Positions 16,804 to 25,804 of a stretch of DNA of 64,000 bases are shown piece after piece (positions within the stretch are counted from its first letter, which is position 1; every line of letters starts with the position of its first letter). This stretch comes from Skermanella mucosa (GTDB taxonomy: Bacteria; Pseudomonadota; Alphaproteobacteria; Azospirillales; Azospirillaceae): NCBI RefSeq assembly GCF_016765655.2, contig NZ_CP086106.1:62001-126000 (forward strand), written 5' to 3'. The notes under the pieces are model-generated. The model was given only the letters and a program-made list of their open reading frames with translations, was not told the origin of the DNA and searched no databases. The translations under genes and the position numbers were made by a program.

Positions 16804-18519
16804 ATGGATGATGCCCGGCACGACAGCAATCCTGAGAACCCGAAGGATGATCCGCTCCAGCGGATCGCCGCGCTGGAGCGCCGGGTCGCGGTGCTGACGC
16901 GCGAGAACGAACGACTGGAGACGTTCCTGGCGGTTCTGCGCCACAGGACCTTCGGCCGTTCCTCGGAGAAGATGAGCCCGGACCAGCTCAGCCTGCTCGA
17001 TACGGCGACACCTGCCCCGGCCGATCCCGGCGAAGCGGATCCCTCAGGCGAGGACACGACCGGACAGCGTCGGCGCGGTGGCGGGGGCCGGCGTCCTTTG
17101 CCCGACAATCTGCCGCGGGTGACCCGCGAGATCCTGCCCGTCAGCACGCAGTGCCCGTGCTGCAGCCGGGAGATGACCCGGATCGGCCAGGATGAGAGCA
17201 AACAGCTCCACCTCGTCCCAGCCCATGCCGAGGTTCACGTCACCGTCCGGCCCAAGTTCGCGTGCCGGGCCTGCGGCGAGCTGGCCCAGGCGCCGGCGCC
17301 CGACGACCGGCCGATCGAGCGCGGCCTGCCCACTGCCGGCACCATCGCCCAGGTCATCATCGCCAAGTACCTGAACCACATGCCGCTGCACCGGCAGGCG
17401 GCGCACTACGCCCGGCTCGGCGTTCTGCTCGCCACCACCACACTGTACGGCTGGGTCGAGGCGGCCGCGCGCGAGCTGGCGCCGGTTGCCGATCGCCTGC
17501 TCGCGCTGCTGCTCCGGCGGACCAAGATCCATGCCGACGGGCCTTTACAGTGCCGTGCGCTAAATCCGAAGCACCCATACCGTTGCTCTGGCATTTCTGG
17601 GCCACACCACGCTCCAAAGCGATCCAGATTTAACGCAATCCGCTGTAGGCAACGCCGCAGGCGGTACACTCCGGTCACCGTTCTCAATCCCGGTCGCTCC
17701 GGCACCCATGACGGCCGCCTCTGGGTCTATGCCGACGACACCCGGCCGCGCGGCGGAGCCGAGCCCTCGATCGCGGTGTTCCGCTTCTCCGCCGGACGGG
17801 CCGGCAAGCATCCGGGCCAGCACCTGGCGGGCTTCACCGGCACCCTGCAGGCCGATGCCTTCTCCGGCTTCGATCACCTGTATCGCGGCGGCACCATGGT
17901 CGAGGCCGGCTGCCTCGGCCACGCCCGCCGCAAGCTGGTCGATCTGGTGCGCGCCAAAGGTTCGCCGGTTGCCTCTGAGGGCGTCCGCCAGATTGCCGCG
18001 CTGTACCGCATCGAACGGCGGATATACGGGTTGCCGCCCGCGGAACGCCTGGCGGTGCGCCGGAGCGAGGCGGTGCCGCTGCTCGAAGCCCTGCGGGCCT
18101 GGCTGACCGAGCGGCTCAGCCAGGTGGCGCCGCGCAGCGAGCTGGCCAAGGCGCTCGGCTACATGAACGCTCAGTGGGATGCCCTGGTCCGCTACGCCAC
18201 CGATGGCATCCTCGAGATTGACAATCTGACGGCCGAACGGGCGCTGCGCGGGGCAGCTCTGGGCCGGAAAAACTGGAACGTGATCGGCTCGGATGCCGCC
18301 GGCAAGGTCGCCGCCGTGATCTACAGCCTGGTGGAAACCTGCCGGTTGAACGGGATCAACCCGGAAGCCTACCTGACCGACGTCATCGGCCGGATCGGCC
18401 GCACCAAAATCCAGGCGCTCGACACCCTGCTGCCGTTCAACTGGCGACCGCCCGACGCCGGCAATCCCGCCGATCCGGGCCGCATGAACATCGCCCCTCA
18501 CGCCGCTGCCGCCGCCTGA
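16804..18519 (+). CDS. tnpC: IS66 transposase TnpC carrying an in-frame MITE insertion
   Basis: A 571-residue protein with an N-terminal coiled coil (IAALERRVAVLTRENERLET), a zinc-finger region (CPCCSREM ... CRACGELAQAPAP), the IS66 catalytic segments KIHAD, LWVYADD, GTLQADAFSGFDHLY, CLGHARRKLVDL, and EIDNLTAERALRGAALGRKN. Between KIHAD and TPVTVL there are about 42 extra residues encoded by 17540-17665, which no other IS66 protein I know carries. This contains a MITE. The insert keeps the frame open but falls inside the DDE core, so the enzyme is probably inactive. Confidence 0.85.
   Translation: MDDARHDSNPENPKDDPLQRIAALERRVAVLTRENERLETFLAVLRHRTFGRSSEKMSPDQLSLLDTATPAPADPGEADPSGEDTTGQRRRGGGGRRPLPDNLPRVTREILPVSTQCPCCSREMTRIGQDESKQLHLVPAHAEVHVTVRPKFACRACGELAQAPAPDDRPIERGLPTAGTIAQVIIAKYLNHMPLHRQAAHYARLGVLLATTTLYGWVEAAARELAPVADRLLALLLRRTKIHADGPLQCRALNPKHPYRCSGISGPHHAPKRSRFNAIRCRQRRRRYTPVTVLNPGRSGTHDGRLWVYADDTRPRGGAEPSIAVFRFSAGRAGKHPGQHLAGFTGTLQADAFSGFDHLYRGGTMVEAGCLGHARRKLVDLVRAKGSPVASEGVRQIAALYRIERRIYGLPPAERLAVRRSEAVPLLEALRAWLTERLSQVAPRSELAKALGYMNAQWDALVRYATDGILEIDNLTAERALRGAALGRKNWNVIGSDAAGKVAAVIYSLVETCRLNGINPEAYLTDVIGRIGRTKIQALDTLLPFNWRPPDAGNPADPGRMNIAPHAAAAA
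17546..17647. repeat. MITE-like element, copy 1 (102 bp)
   Basis: The ends TACAGTGCCGTGCGCTAAAT and the complement of ATTTAACGCAATCCGCTGTA form imperfect terminal inverted repeats (TACAG...GCG.TAAAT). The right half (CGATCCAGATTTAACGCA) is nearly the same as that of the copy at 25297-25399. It lies inside the IS66 transposase gene; with 24 bp of flanking extra sequence the total insertion is 126 bp. Confidence 0.7.
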
Positions 18520-18633
18520 TCCAGCCGTGCCGAGGTCTCCTCCCATCGGCGGCTCCTCCCCCTGCCATCACCAGGAATTTACACGCGTGACGGCGCTCGC
18601 ATAGGTGCCTTCGTCGCTGGTTTACCTGACAAA

Positions 18634-18858
18634 TTGGATCCGTGGTTCACGGCGGCCCAGGTGACGGCGCTGGCCGAGTTTGCCGCTGGCCTGCAACGTG
18701 ATCCGGCGGCAGTCCGGGCGGGATTTTCGCTACGGTGGAGCACCGGTCCAGTGGAGGGTCAGATCAGCTGGCTCAAGACGATCAAGCGCACCATTTGCGG
18801 TCGGGCCGGCTTTGCCCTGCTCCGCCACCGGGTTCTGAAAACCGCGGAGAAAACATGA
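18634..18858 (+). pseudogene. ISL3 transposase C-terminal fragment
   Basis: The frame reads LDPWFTAAQVTALAEFAAGL, then RWSTGPVEGQISWLKTIKRT and CGRAGFALLRHRVLKTAEK to the stop at 18858. It is the downstream remainder of the gene broken by IS66 at 15929-18625, with the ISL3 right end following to 18904. Confidence 0.85.
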
Positions 18859-19063
18859 AGTGCATATTCACTCGATGATTGTGCACCGGAAATGCGGAAG
18901 GGCCAAGCTGGCTGCTTCATCCGCCATTTACAGCGCCCCACCGGCTTCATCCAACCGGGTAACCGCCGCTGCCTTGAAAGAGCTGGTTCAGGAAATCTGG
19001 ACAGCGGGATAAGTGGAGTTTCTGCCTGAAAGCGGCCAGTATGTATGCCGCACAGGAGAGATC

Positions 19064-19375
19064 ATGACGAGAAGACCACGCCGGAACCACACACCTGCTT
19101 TCAAGGCGAAGGTGGCTTTGGCTGCCGTCAAGGGCGAGAAGACGCTGGCCGAGCTGGCTCAGCAGTTCGACATTCATCCCAACCAGATCACCCAGTGGAA
19201 GGCGCAGTTGCTCGATGGGGCGGCCGGAGTGTTTGGATCGGACAGCCGCGGCGACAGTCAGCGTCCAGCGGTCGATCTGACGGTGCTGCATGCCAAGATC
19301 GGAGAGCTGACGCTGGAGAACGATTTTTTGGCCGGCGCGCTCGGCAAAGCGGGTTTGCTGAGCGCAAAGCGATGA
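19064..19375 (+). CDS. IS3-family transposase OrfA
   Basis: A 103-residue protein, TRRPRRNHTPAFKAKVALAA then the HTH KTLAELAQQFDIHPNQITQW, ending ENDFLAGALGKAGLLSAKR. This is the standard DNA-binding subunit. Its stop overlaps the orfB start (ATGA at 19372), so OrfB is made by coupling or frameshifting. GGAGAG eight bases ahead is the ribosome binding site. Confidence 0.9.
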   Translation: MTRRPRRNHTPAFKAKVALAAVKGEKTLAELAQQFDIHPNQITQWKAQLLDGAAGVFGSDSRGDSQRPAVDLTVLHAKIGELTLENDFLAGALGKAGLLSAKR

Positions 19376-20112
19376 TCGACCGCTCCCATGATCTGCCGAT
19401 CACGCGGCAGGCCAAGGTGCTCAAGGTCAGCCGGGGCAGCGTTTACTACCTGCCAAGGCCAGCCTCGGCCGCCGATCTCGCCTTGATGCGCCGGATGGAC
19501 GAACTGCATCTCGACTTCCCGTTCGCGGGCAGCCGCATGCTGCGCGACCTGCTGGTCGCCGAGGGCTTTCGGACCGGCCGCCGGCATGTCGCGACACTGT
19601 TGAAGCGGATGGGCATCCAGGCCCTCTATCGCAAGCCCAACACCTCGAAACCGGCGCCGGGACACAGGATCTATCCGTATCTCCTGCGCAATCTGCCGAT
19701 CACCCGTCCCAACCAGGTCTGGGCCATGGACCTGACCTACGTTCCCATGGCGCGTGGCTTCGTCTACCTCGCCGCCGTGATCGACTGGTTCAGCAGGCGT
19801 CCTGTCCTGGCGGTTGTCGATCACGATGGAGGCCGAGTTCTGCGTCGAGGCGGTCGAGGAAGCCTTGGCCCGCCATGGCAAACCGGAAATCTTCAACACC
19901 GATCAGGGCACCCAGTTTACCAGCACGGCGTTCACCGGCTTGCTGACCGACAACGCCATCGCCATCAGCATGGACGGCAGGGGCGCATGGCGCGACAACG
20001 TGTTCGTGGAGCGGCTCTGGCGCTCCGTCAAGTACAAGGAAATATACCTCAAGGCCTACGATACAGTAGCTGAGGCGCGGAAATCACTCGCCAGTTACTT
20101 CGGCTTTTACAA
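19372..20112 (+). pseudogene. IS3-family transposase OrfB, 5' part
   Basis: From MIDRSHDLPITRQAKVLKVS the protein follows OrfB: HTH_21 region, then rve integrase core with VWAMDLTYVPMARGFVYLAAVIDW (first D). Around 19800 an indel shifts the frame (RRVLAWRLSITMEA is the expected reading), after which IFNTDQGTQFTS (second D) and SMDGRGAWRDNVFVERLWRS (E) follow. It breaks at the TACAA (20108-20112) where the serine-recombinase element begins. The last codons are at 22743-22832. Confidence 0.88.
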
Positions 20113-22747
20113 TGCTGTTTCATACTACCCCACCCGGCTATGCCATTGATCAGAATAGCATTTGCTGCTCGTCCGATGGTCCCGCGGGGTGCCTGTGGCG
20201 CTGGCGGGCCTGATCTGTAATCCGCTGTCCGGTTTTCCCCTCAAGTATGACTCTGCGGAACAGCCATGGTCCATCGGCGAGGGGATGCTCGGCCTCGATC
20301 TCGCCTCCCTCGGCGGCCAGGCGCAGTGTTTTGGTGCTGATGCCGAGGAACGCCGCGGCTTTGGTCAGGTTCATCCATCCGTCCGCGCTGGCAACCTCCG
20401 GGCGGTGAACCGGGATCCTGTTATGTGACCTGAGCGCGGTCACGCGCTCCCGCGTCCAGCGGTTGCCACGACCCGTGACGAGGCCGTTTCGATTGAGCAG
20501 ACCGGCGATCAGGTCGTCGCCGGCAATCCGGACCAGCACGCGCACGGCCTCGACGATCTCGATGGAGGTCCCGGTACACTGGCCACGGCGACGTCGCGGC
20601 AGACGCAGTTCAGTGTGGACGCCTCCGGCCCAATGGACCACGAGGACGATTTCGGCAGCGTCATCGTCGACATCGACGACAACCTCCTCAACCAGGGTCC
20701 GCACGATCCGTTTCTTCAGCCTCGCGTCGGCAGACGGGTCCTGCCACACGGTCTTCAGGTCGTCAGCCAGCGTCGCGAACTCATCGGATGTCACCGACGG
20801 GCGTTGGGGCACGGTCTGAAGATGCGCCGCGATCCGGTTCTCGACGGCGACAACGCGCTCAAGGGTGCGGTTCCAGCGCACTTCCAACTCTGCCGTGACC
20901 TGCCGGTTCAACGGATCCGCGGCATCGTATTGCCGGAAAGCTCGGTCGGCGGCATATCGGGCGGCCGTCAGGTCGCGCTCGAGAGCCTCGCGGACATCGT
21001 CGCGTCGTTGAGCTTCCTGGCGCTCCATCCGCAGGGCCACTTCCACGGCCTCCAGGCCGATGGCTTGCAGCACCTGTTCCCCGATGGCGGCATCCACCGG
21101 CAATCCACCGAAGGCGATGCAGCGTGGTTCGCCACTGTCCATCCAGCCGCGGTTGCAGGCATAGCGCAGGATGTCATGATCGTTGCCGGTATAGCGGACG
21201 GTCAGTTTACGGCCACACCGTCGGCAGCGCAGAATACCGGCGAGCAGGGCATCGCCGCGCTTGGCTGCGCCACAGGCTTCACCGCCCTGAGTGTTGTCCT
21301 TGATCATCGCCCGGATCGCCTCGGATCGCTCCCAATCGACATAACCTTCGTGCGCGCCGGGATACAGCGCCAACCAGTCCTCCCGTGCTTTACGCCGGGT
21401 ACCGCGCCGTGGGGTCGGTCCGTCGTGAAGCGCCACGGTCCCTGTCCTGCCATAGGCATAGGCGCCACCATAAACCGGGTTCGTCAGGATCCGGTAAAGC
21501 GTTCCATAACAGGGACGCTTCCAGATGACATCGGCACCCGAACGCCGGGGCGGGAGATCAAGGTTGTGCTCGAGGAACCACAGCAGGGCCTGACGGACGC
21601 TGCCGAGTTTGGCGAACTTTGAAAAGACCAGGGCGATGGCTTCCCGGATGCGGTGGTCGGGATCCTTTTCCAGGCGGTGGCCATCGGCCTTGATGTATCC
21701 GATCGGGACCATCACGACCAACTCGCCGCGGCGCGCCATCTCGTGGCGTGCGGCCAGGGAGCGCTGACGCAGGAGGTCGAGTTCGTACTCGTTCAGGCTG
21801 CCCTTCAAACCCAGCAGGAGCCGGTCATTGCCCTGGCGCGGCGCGTAGATGGTCTCCTGATCGACGAGCAGGGTGTCGACAACACGGCACATCTCGATCA
21901 GTCGTTGCCAGTCCCGACTGTTGCGGGCGAAGCGCGACACCTCGAGCGCCGCCACCGCTCCGACTTTGCCAAGGCAGACGTCGGCCACCATCCGTTCGAA
22001 GCCGGTCCGCGCCACCATTCCGGCCGCGGAGCGCCCAAGATCCTCATCGACAATCTCGACTTCCGACCATCCCAGGGCACGCAACCGATCCTTCATGGCG
22101 TACTGCAGCGCGCGGCTCTCGCGGTTGTGAGCAACCTGGTGAGGTGAAGATTGACGGACATAAAGCACCGCCTTGCGCTCAAGGTGATGCGGCTGGATCT
22201 TGTCACTCATCAGCTTGTCCTCCCATTCGCCCGCCGACCGCGTTGCCCGCCGTCGCCGTCAGGAGCATCCGCGCCATCAGACGCGCCGCCGTGTCGAGCG
22301 CCTCCCTGGGCAGGCTGGTCCGATCGGGTCCTGGGCAGGACCGAGGAAACAGGCTGAGTTGTCTGGTTGGGAGCGGCAGGTTCGTGCGTGGCATCGGCAT
22401 CTCCTCGGCTCTGGTGGGAGGGATGCCTTGCTCCTATCACTGAACCGGCCGACGGTACTCGACCGATGATATCCGACAGCAGTGTTTTGAGATTATCCAG
22501 TGCCGCCAGATCGACCTGTGGTGCCTGGGCAGGGTGAAGATGAAGGCATGCAGCGCGATCGAACATCCACGATGGCACCGCCAAACATTGTCCCTTCCGG
22601 TCTGCCGTCGTACTGCACCAGAACACAGGCATGTTGCCGCGCTTGACGACTTCGTGAACATGCACCTCGCGGCCAAACCAGGGATGCCACGGATAAAGAA
22701 CTTCCCATACCTCGGTCCCATGGGCGTTGTGTTTCTTCGTTGTACAA
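20113..22747 (-). mobile_element. Serine-recombinase integrative element (2635 bp) inside IS3 orfB
   Basis: OrfB reads FYN...at 20112 and resumes [20 protein letters not shown] at about 22746, so the ends of the inserted DNA can be placed to the base. TACAA stands at both junctions (20108-20112 and 22743-22747), which would be the crossover core or duplication. The element carries only a large serine recombinase and an upstream DUF5372-like gene, both on the minus strand. Confidence 0.8.
20150..22210 (-). CDS. Large serine recombinase
   Basis: A 686-residue protein. The resolvase catalytic domain starts [20 protein letters not shown] (nucleophile Ser at 21 or 22) and has [19 protein letters not shown] and [16 protein letters not shown]. 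It is followed by the recombinase domain ([14 protein letters not shown]), a zinc ribbon ([12 protein letters not shown] ... CNRG), a coiled-coil region rich in Arg/Glu, and a C-terminal MerR-like HTH ([20 protein letters not shown]). This is the integrase of the element it lies in. ATG at 22210 overlaps the stop of the upstream gene (TGATG). Confidence 0.93.
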   Translation of the reverse strand: MSDKIQPHHLERKAVLYVRQSSPHQVAHNRESRALQYAMKDRLRALGWSEVEIVDEDLGRSAAGMVARTGFERMVADVCLGKVGAVAALEVSRFARNSRDWQRLIEMCRVVDTLLVDQETIYAPRQGNDRLLLGLKGSLNEYELDLLRQRSLAARHEMARRGELVVMVPIGYIKADGHRLEKDPDHRIREAIALVFSKFAKLGSVRQALLWFLEHNLDLPPRRSGADVIWKRPCYGTLYRILTNPVYGGAYAYGRTGTVALHDGPTPRRGTRRKAREDWLALYPGAHEGYVDWERSEAIRAMIKDNTQGGEACGAAKRGDALLAGILRCRRCGRKLTVRYTGNDHDILRYACNRGWMDSGEPRCIAFGGLPVDAAIGEQVLQAIGLEAVEVALRMERQEAQRRDDVREALERDLTAARYAADRAFRQYDAADPLNRQVTAELEVRWNRTLERVVAVENRIAAHLQTVPQRPSVTSDEFATLADDLKTVWQDPSADARLKKRIVRTLVEEVVVDVDDDAAEIVLVVHWAGGVHTELRLPRRRRGQCTGTSIEIVEAVRVLVRIAGDDLIAGLLNRNGLVTGRGNRWTRERVTALRSHNRIPVHRPEVASADGWMNLTKAAAFLGISTKTLRLAAEGGEIEAEHPLADGPWLFRRVILEGKTGQRITDQARQRHRHPAGPSDEQQMLF

Positions 22748-22785
22748 CTCCCGCAGACCTCATTCGAGCCTTGACCGGCAAACAC
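22210..22785 (-). CDS. DUF5372-like protein, partner of the serine recombinase
   Basis: A 191-residue frame. Its core, [20 protein letters not shown] then [20 protein letters not shown], matches the P-x-H-P-x-F-G-R-E pattern of DUF5372 proteins, which are often encoded beside serine recombinases. The C-terminus is low-complexity (Gly/Asp/Arg). No ATG lies in frame inside the element: the first one, at 22785, is in the IS3 sequence outside the right junction. Either translation starts on IS3-derived sequence or at a non-standard codon. Function is unknown; a recombination accessory role is inferred from linkage. Confidence 0.65.
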   Translation of the reverse strand: MFAGQGSNEVCGSCTTKKHNAHGTEVWEVLYPWHPWFGREVHVHEVVKRGNMPVFWCSTTADRKGQCLAVPSWMFDRAACLHLHPAQAPQVDLAALDNLKTLLSDIIGRVPSAGSVIGARHPSHQSRGDADATHEPAAPNQTTQPVSSVLPRTRSDQPAQGGARHGGASDGADAPDGDGGQRGRRANGRTS

Positions 22786-22832
22786 CTGATCAGGCCTACT
22801 TTACCCCGCTTCCGCAGATCGCGGCAGCCTGA
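22743..22832 (+). pseudogene. IS3 OrfB, 3' end after the inserted element
   Basis: The frame reads [20 protein letters not shown] and TPLPQIAAA to TGA at 22830-22832, the standard C-terminus of this OrfB group. It completes the fragment ending at 20112. Confidence 0.85.
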
Positions 22833-22875
22833 ACCCGGCAGGCGCTCCACTTATCCGCTGAAAAAGCTGTCCAGA

Positions 22876-23590
22876 TAAACGGAGCCACCTCAGTCCGGAC
22901 GAACGTCGAAGAGGCGAAAGTAGCACCTCCTTAACAGGAAAGGGCGCTTATTTGGGCAAAGGGAGCAGTACGCTTCTCACAATGTAAGATGGATTTTCGA
23001 TAATCCTTTCAGCATATAGCTGGCTTTCCTACAGCTAAAGGCCAGCAGCATGTCAGTAGGGCTTTCCCAGAAAAGGCGGGGGTTGGCATCAGTACCAAAA
23101 TCCTATAGACATTCAACCGTGACGTGTTGGTCGCCGCTCTCGGTGGGTCGGCTCGATGGTCAGGAAGCTCGGGCGACTGATGGAAGGTAGCTAGGATGGC
23201 CACCCTCTCCGATGTAGCGGTACTCACACGCCTCTGCCCAAAGCTATTCACCACAGTTCCGCAGATCCGGCGACATCCTCTCACGTAGCCTGACCAGGAT
23301 CACATGCGGAGCATTGCTGTCAGCAGCTAGTGCGATGCATTGGCCGAGGCGTGACAGGAGGGCTGTGTTCTCGACAGATCGGAAGTCAGCGTCGGCTGGC
23401 CTGCACATTTCATCGACATGTTCTGCAAGCGTCAAGATTCCCCCACCTTGCCCAGCGCGCCAGCAGCTAACTGAACTCGTTCACGACCTACAGAGTCGAT
23501 GTTACGGTGGGGGCCTTGACAAAATGTTTGTCTGAGGTTAGGTTGTTATTGGACAAGAACTAATGTGCATCGTCTTGGCAGGGAGGGCAA
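22876..23590. other. Non-coding stretch, no gene seen
   Basis: No frame longer than about 90 codons has recognisable content. Base composition falls from left to right towards the AT-richer gene pair. GGAGGG at 23580-23585 precedes the start at 23591. Confidence 0.4.
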
Positions 23591-24568
23591 ATGGACAATA
23601 CAGAAAGTCGCAAAAAAATTGCCCTGCATTTCTTCTTTCTGGTCGAAGGGGTTGATGACACTCGGATTGCAAAGCTTTTGGGTCGCGATGTCCGACAGGT
23701 TCAGCGTTTGCGCAATGGAACGAACGTTCCACAAGGCGATACTGCACAACGGATGATTGAGTTAATTGATCTTGCTAAGAGGGATGCGCTGTTAACGCCT
23801 GCAGAGCGCTCGCATCAAGACGAACAGCGTAGAGCTGATGCCGAAATGCGCCAGCGGATAACCAAAGTCAGGACAATTAACGGCCTTGAAGAAAAAGAAA
23901 TACCACTTTGGTTCTCAAAAGTGCGCACGTTTCTCGACGCGGAAAAATGGAACGAAGCCTTGGATCGTTTGCGCGACCGCGTTGAGGATCGCACAGATTG
24001 GCAGAATGTGCCTGAGCGAACACGGCCTTATGTGTTAGCTGACCTTGGAGTATGCTACCATAAAACAGGACGGTTCGTTGAGGCAATTAAGGTATCAGAT
24101 GAAGCGATCAGAGAGCGTATAAGTCTTTCACAAAGACATCTTAGTAACTACGAGCAGTTAGCTTTAGATAATTTTCTGTGTACTATATATTCGAACCTTG
24201 GGTGCTCCTACATGCAGATGCACTCTTTTGATAACGCTCGGCACTATTTTCGCCTTGCGACTGAACACCGGCGCGATTGGGCTCCAGCTTACTATAATGC
24301 GATCTGTGCCGCTAGCATCGAGAAGCACTCAGAGGAATTGTTGGTGGCCATTGGAGCATTGCGCTTGGCAGCCCTGACACTCCTCACCGCCGCCGACATA
24401 GATGAGATCGTTGATGACGCGCAGAACGACAAAGATCTTGCCTTCGCGCAGAGTTTTGCTATGTTTTCAGAGGTCTTGAGTGAGTTGCGCGACTTCGCGC
24501 GCCGCAAGCGGGATGGCTCCCTGCGGTTGGACATACCGAGAGAAGGAGAGAAAGATGATATGCCTTGA
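23591..24568 (+). CDS. HTH and TPR-like repeat protein of unknown function
   Basis: A 325-residue protein. Residues about 15-45 (VEGVDDTRIAKLLGRDVRQV then QRLRNGTNVP) look like a small HTH; a basic/acidic linker follows. Residues 95-260 form helical pairs typical of TPR repeats: FLDAEKWNEALDRLRDRVED, VLADLGVCYHKTGRFVEAIK, IYSNLGCSYMQMHSFDNARH. The C-terminus is helical without a catalytic motif. It is AT-rich compared with the IS sequences around it. The membrane-protein gene follows after 28 bp, so they are probably one operon. A sensor role is plausible; not recognised as a named family. Confidence 0.6.
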   Translation: MDNTESRKKIALHFFFLVEGVDDTRIAKLLGRDVRQVQRLRNGTNVPQGDTAQRMIELIDLAKRDALLTPAERSHQDEQRRADAEMRQRITKVRTINGLEEKEIPLWFSKVRTFLDAEKWNEALDRLRDRVEDRTDWQNVPERTRPYVLADLGVCYHKTGRFVEAIKVSDEAIRERISLSQRHLSNYEQLALDNFLCTIYSNLGCSYMQMHSFDNARHYFRLATEHRRDWAPAYYNAICAASIEKHSEELLVAIGALRLAALTLLTAADIDEIVDDAQNDKDLAFAQSFAMFSEVLSELRDFARRKRDGSLRLDIPREGEKDDMP

Positions 24569-24596
24569 TAAGATCGGACGTGTGATTTAGAGCGCT

Positions 24597-25121
24597 GTGG
24601 CTAAGCTTAGTCGCTATCGGCTAGAAGATCCGCCTCCACCTCCGCCAAAAAAGCAGGGGTGGAGGCGAATTGCTGCGTGGCTGTGGAAGGTGCCATCAGA
24701 TCTACGGCAGATGCCTGCCACAAATGGCCCTGTTCCATGGGATCGTGCCGCGCTCATTGCTTCGGTGATGCTTTTCGGGTTGAGTATGTTAGCTTTCGCG
24801 GGCATCTCGCTTCGTTGGCAAATTGCGGTGAGCGGTCTCGTTTCAGTTGTATCATACTTCTTTATTCGCCTTCAAGATCCTGCGGCCGCATTGACTCGCG
24901 CGTTTATCGTGACGGCTGGCATGACTGTCTGGGCTGTGCTCAGTTGGCAATTTGAGTTGAACCTTCTTTTCGGCCCAATTTTGCAGGGTCTCGGCTTTCC
25001 TGGAGCCGAGGGGTCGCTATCACTGGCAACGGGTCGCTTAGATGGCTACAGCGTTACCGTTCTTTGCGTAGTTCTCATTTGCCTGATTGTCGCGATGTTG
25101 ATCACGAAACTGCGGCCTTGA
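24597..25121 (+). CDS. Four-helix membrane protein with a poly-Pro N-terminus
   Basis: A 174-residue protein starting at GTG. Residues 11-19 are DPPPPPPKK, then an amphipathic Trp-rich segment (GWRRIAAWLWKVP) and four predicted membrane helices at about 50-71, 73-92, 101-128 and 150-170. No family is recognised. Placed 28 bp after the HTH/TPR gene and of the same low GC, it could be the membrane effector or anchor of a two-gene system. That role is inferred from the layout only. Confidence 0.6.
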   Translation: MAKLSRYRLEDPPPPPPKKQGWRRIAAWLWKVPSDLRQMPATNGPVPWDRAALIASVMLFGLSMLAFAGISLRWQIAVSGLVSVVSYFFIRLQDPAAALTRAFIVTAGMTVWAVLSWQFELNLLFGPILQGLGFPGAEGSLSLATGRLDGYSVTVLCVVLICLIVAMLITKLRP

Positions 25122-25804
25122 TCAACTTTGTATAAGATACTGTCGCCTGCAAGAGCGGTTGGATCTGCTAGATTAACAACTTTTGAAAGAAAATTAGCCA
25201 TCCAACATCGAGTTGAAGTCGTGGCACTTCGCCAGCAGCGTAACAGCGGTGCTCCGTTTGGCTGTGGGGCGGGCTGACGCAGAAGTTCTCCGGGATTACA
25301 GCGTCGTGCGCTAAATTTGAACCGCCTATACCCGTGTCTCCCGCATCGTCAGCCGATACCACGCTTCGAAGCGATCCAGATTTAACGCAAACCGCTGTAG
25401 TGGCGGAGCCTGTAGCTGGCGCGCTCGATCTGGGCGGTGATAGCATGTGGAACAGGCGATCGAGCAGCGTCCTGGCGACGACGGGGGAGATCTTTCTAGG
25501 TCCAGCACCTGCAGTGCCTTGGTCAAAGCTCCCAGCAGATATATCATGAATAAATTGCAAGAGCATTGGAGTCGCAGCAGATGCCTTCACCTCGTTAAAG
25601 CGACGGATGTTCTTGGATCTCAGGTAGAAGTCGAGCGGTGGTTGGATCGTCCAACGATAGGCCTGGGACTGCATATGTTCACGAATCCGACCGGCATTTT
25701 CATCAATCCGGCCACCTGCGCTTCAACCATGGCAGGCACTTCGCGAGGGCGACGGCGGGCCCCGCCCTATGGGGCGGGGCCCGCCGTGGGCGTCTGACGT
25801 AAGT
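25122..25804. other. Remnant region containing MITE copy 2
   Basis: Apart from the MITE at 25297-25399, this stretch has no supportable gene. Short minus-strand frames around 25405-25550 resemble the tail of an IstB-type ATPase but are too degraded to call. A GC-rich palindromic run (GGGCCCCGCC-type) lies at about 25755-25795 just before the IS21 genes. Confidence 0.4.
25297..25399. repeat. MITE-like element, copy 2 (103 bp)
   Basis: It begins TACAGCGTCGTGCGCTAAAT and ends GATTTAACGCAAACCGCTGT plus A, giving terminal inverted repeats of about 20 bp with mismatches. It shares its ends and right half with the copy inside the IS66 transposase gene. It has no coding capacity. Confidence 0.7.

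Larger units (their letters stand above)
15929..18625 (+). mobile_element. IS66-family insertion sequence
   Basis: The ends are a perfect 20-bp inverted repeat, GTAAACCAGCGACGAAGGCA at 15929-15948 and its complement at 18606-18625. It encloses the standard IS66 trio tnpA, tnpB, tnpC. The flanking 8 bp (TGCAGCGG and CTGACAAA) differ and the surrounding ISL3 gene lacks its middle, so a deletion followed insertion at one side. Confidence 0.92.
15552..18904 (+). mobile_element. ISL3-family element split by IS66
   Basis: The left end GGCCCTTCCGCAAGCTCGGT (15552) and the right end finishing GCGGAAGGGCC (18904) pair over the first 12 bases. Inside are an N-terminal transposase fragment, a whole IS66 element, and a C-terminal transposase fragment. 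The transposase middle (roughly 245 residues) is missing. The 8-bp flanks do not match. Confidence 0.8.
18996..22875 (+). mobile_element. IS3-family element interrupted by a serine-recombinase element
   Basis: The left end TCTGGACAGCGGGATAAGTG (18996) pairs with the complement of the right end (CACTTATCCGCT...GCTGTCCAGA, to 22875). The IS itself is about 1.25 kb (orfA, orfB); 2635 bp of foreign DNA lies inside orfB at 20113-22747. Flanking bases do not show a clear target duplication. Confidence 0.85.

Noticed and set aside
15921-18633. Target-site duplication of IS66 at 15929-18625
   Set aside because: The flanking 8-mers TGCAGCGG and CTGACAAA differ, so no duplication can be claimed.
20615-21622. 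335-codon plus-strand frame opposite the serine recombinase
   Set aside because: The minus strand encodes a complete recombinase with catalytic and zinc motifs; this is its mirror.
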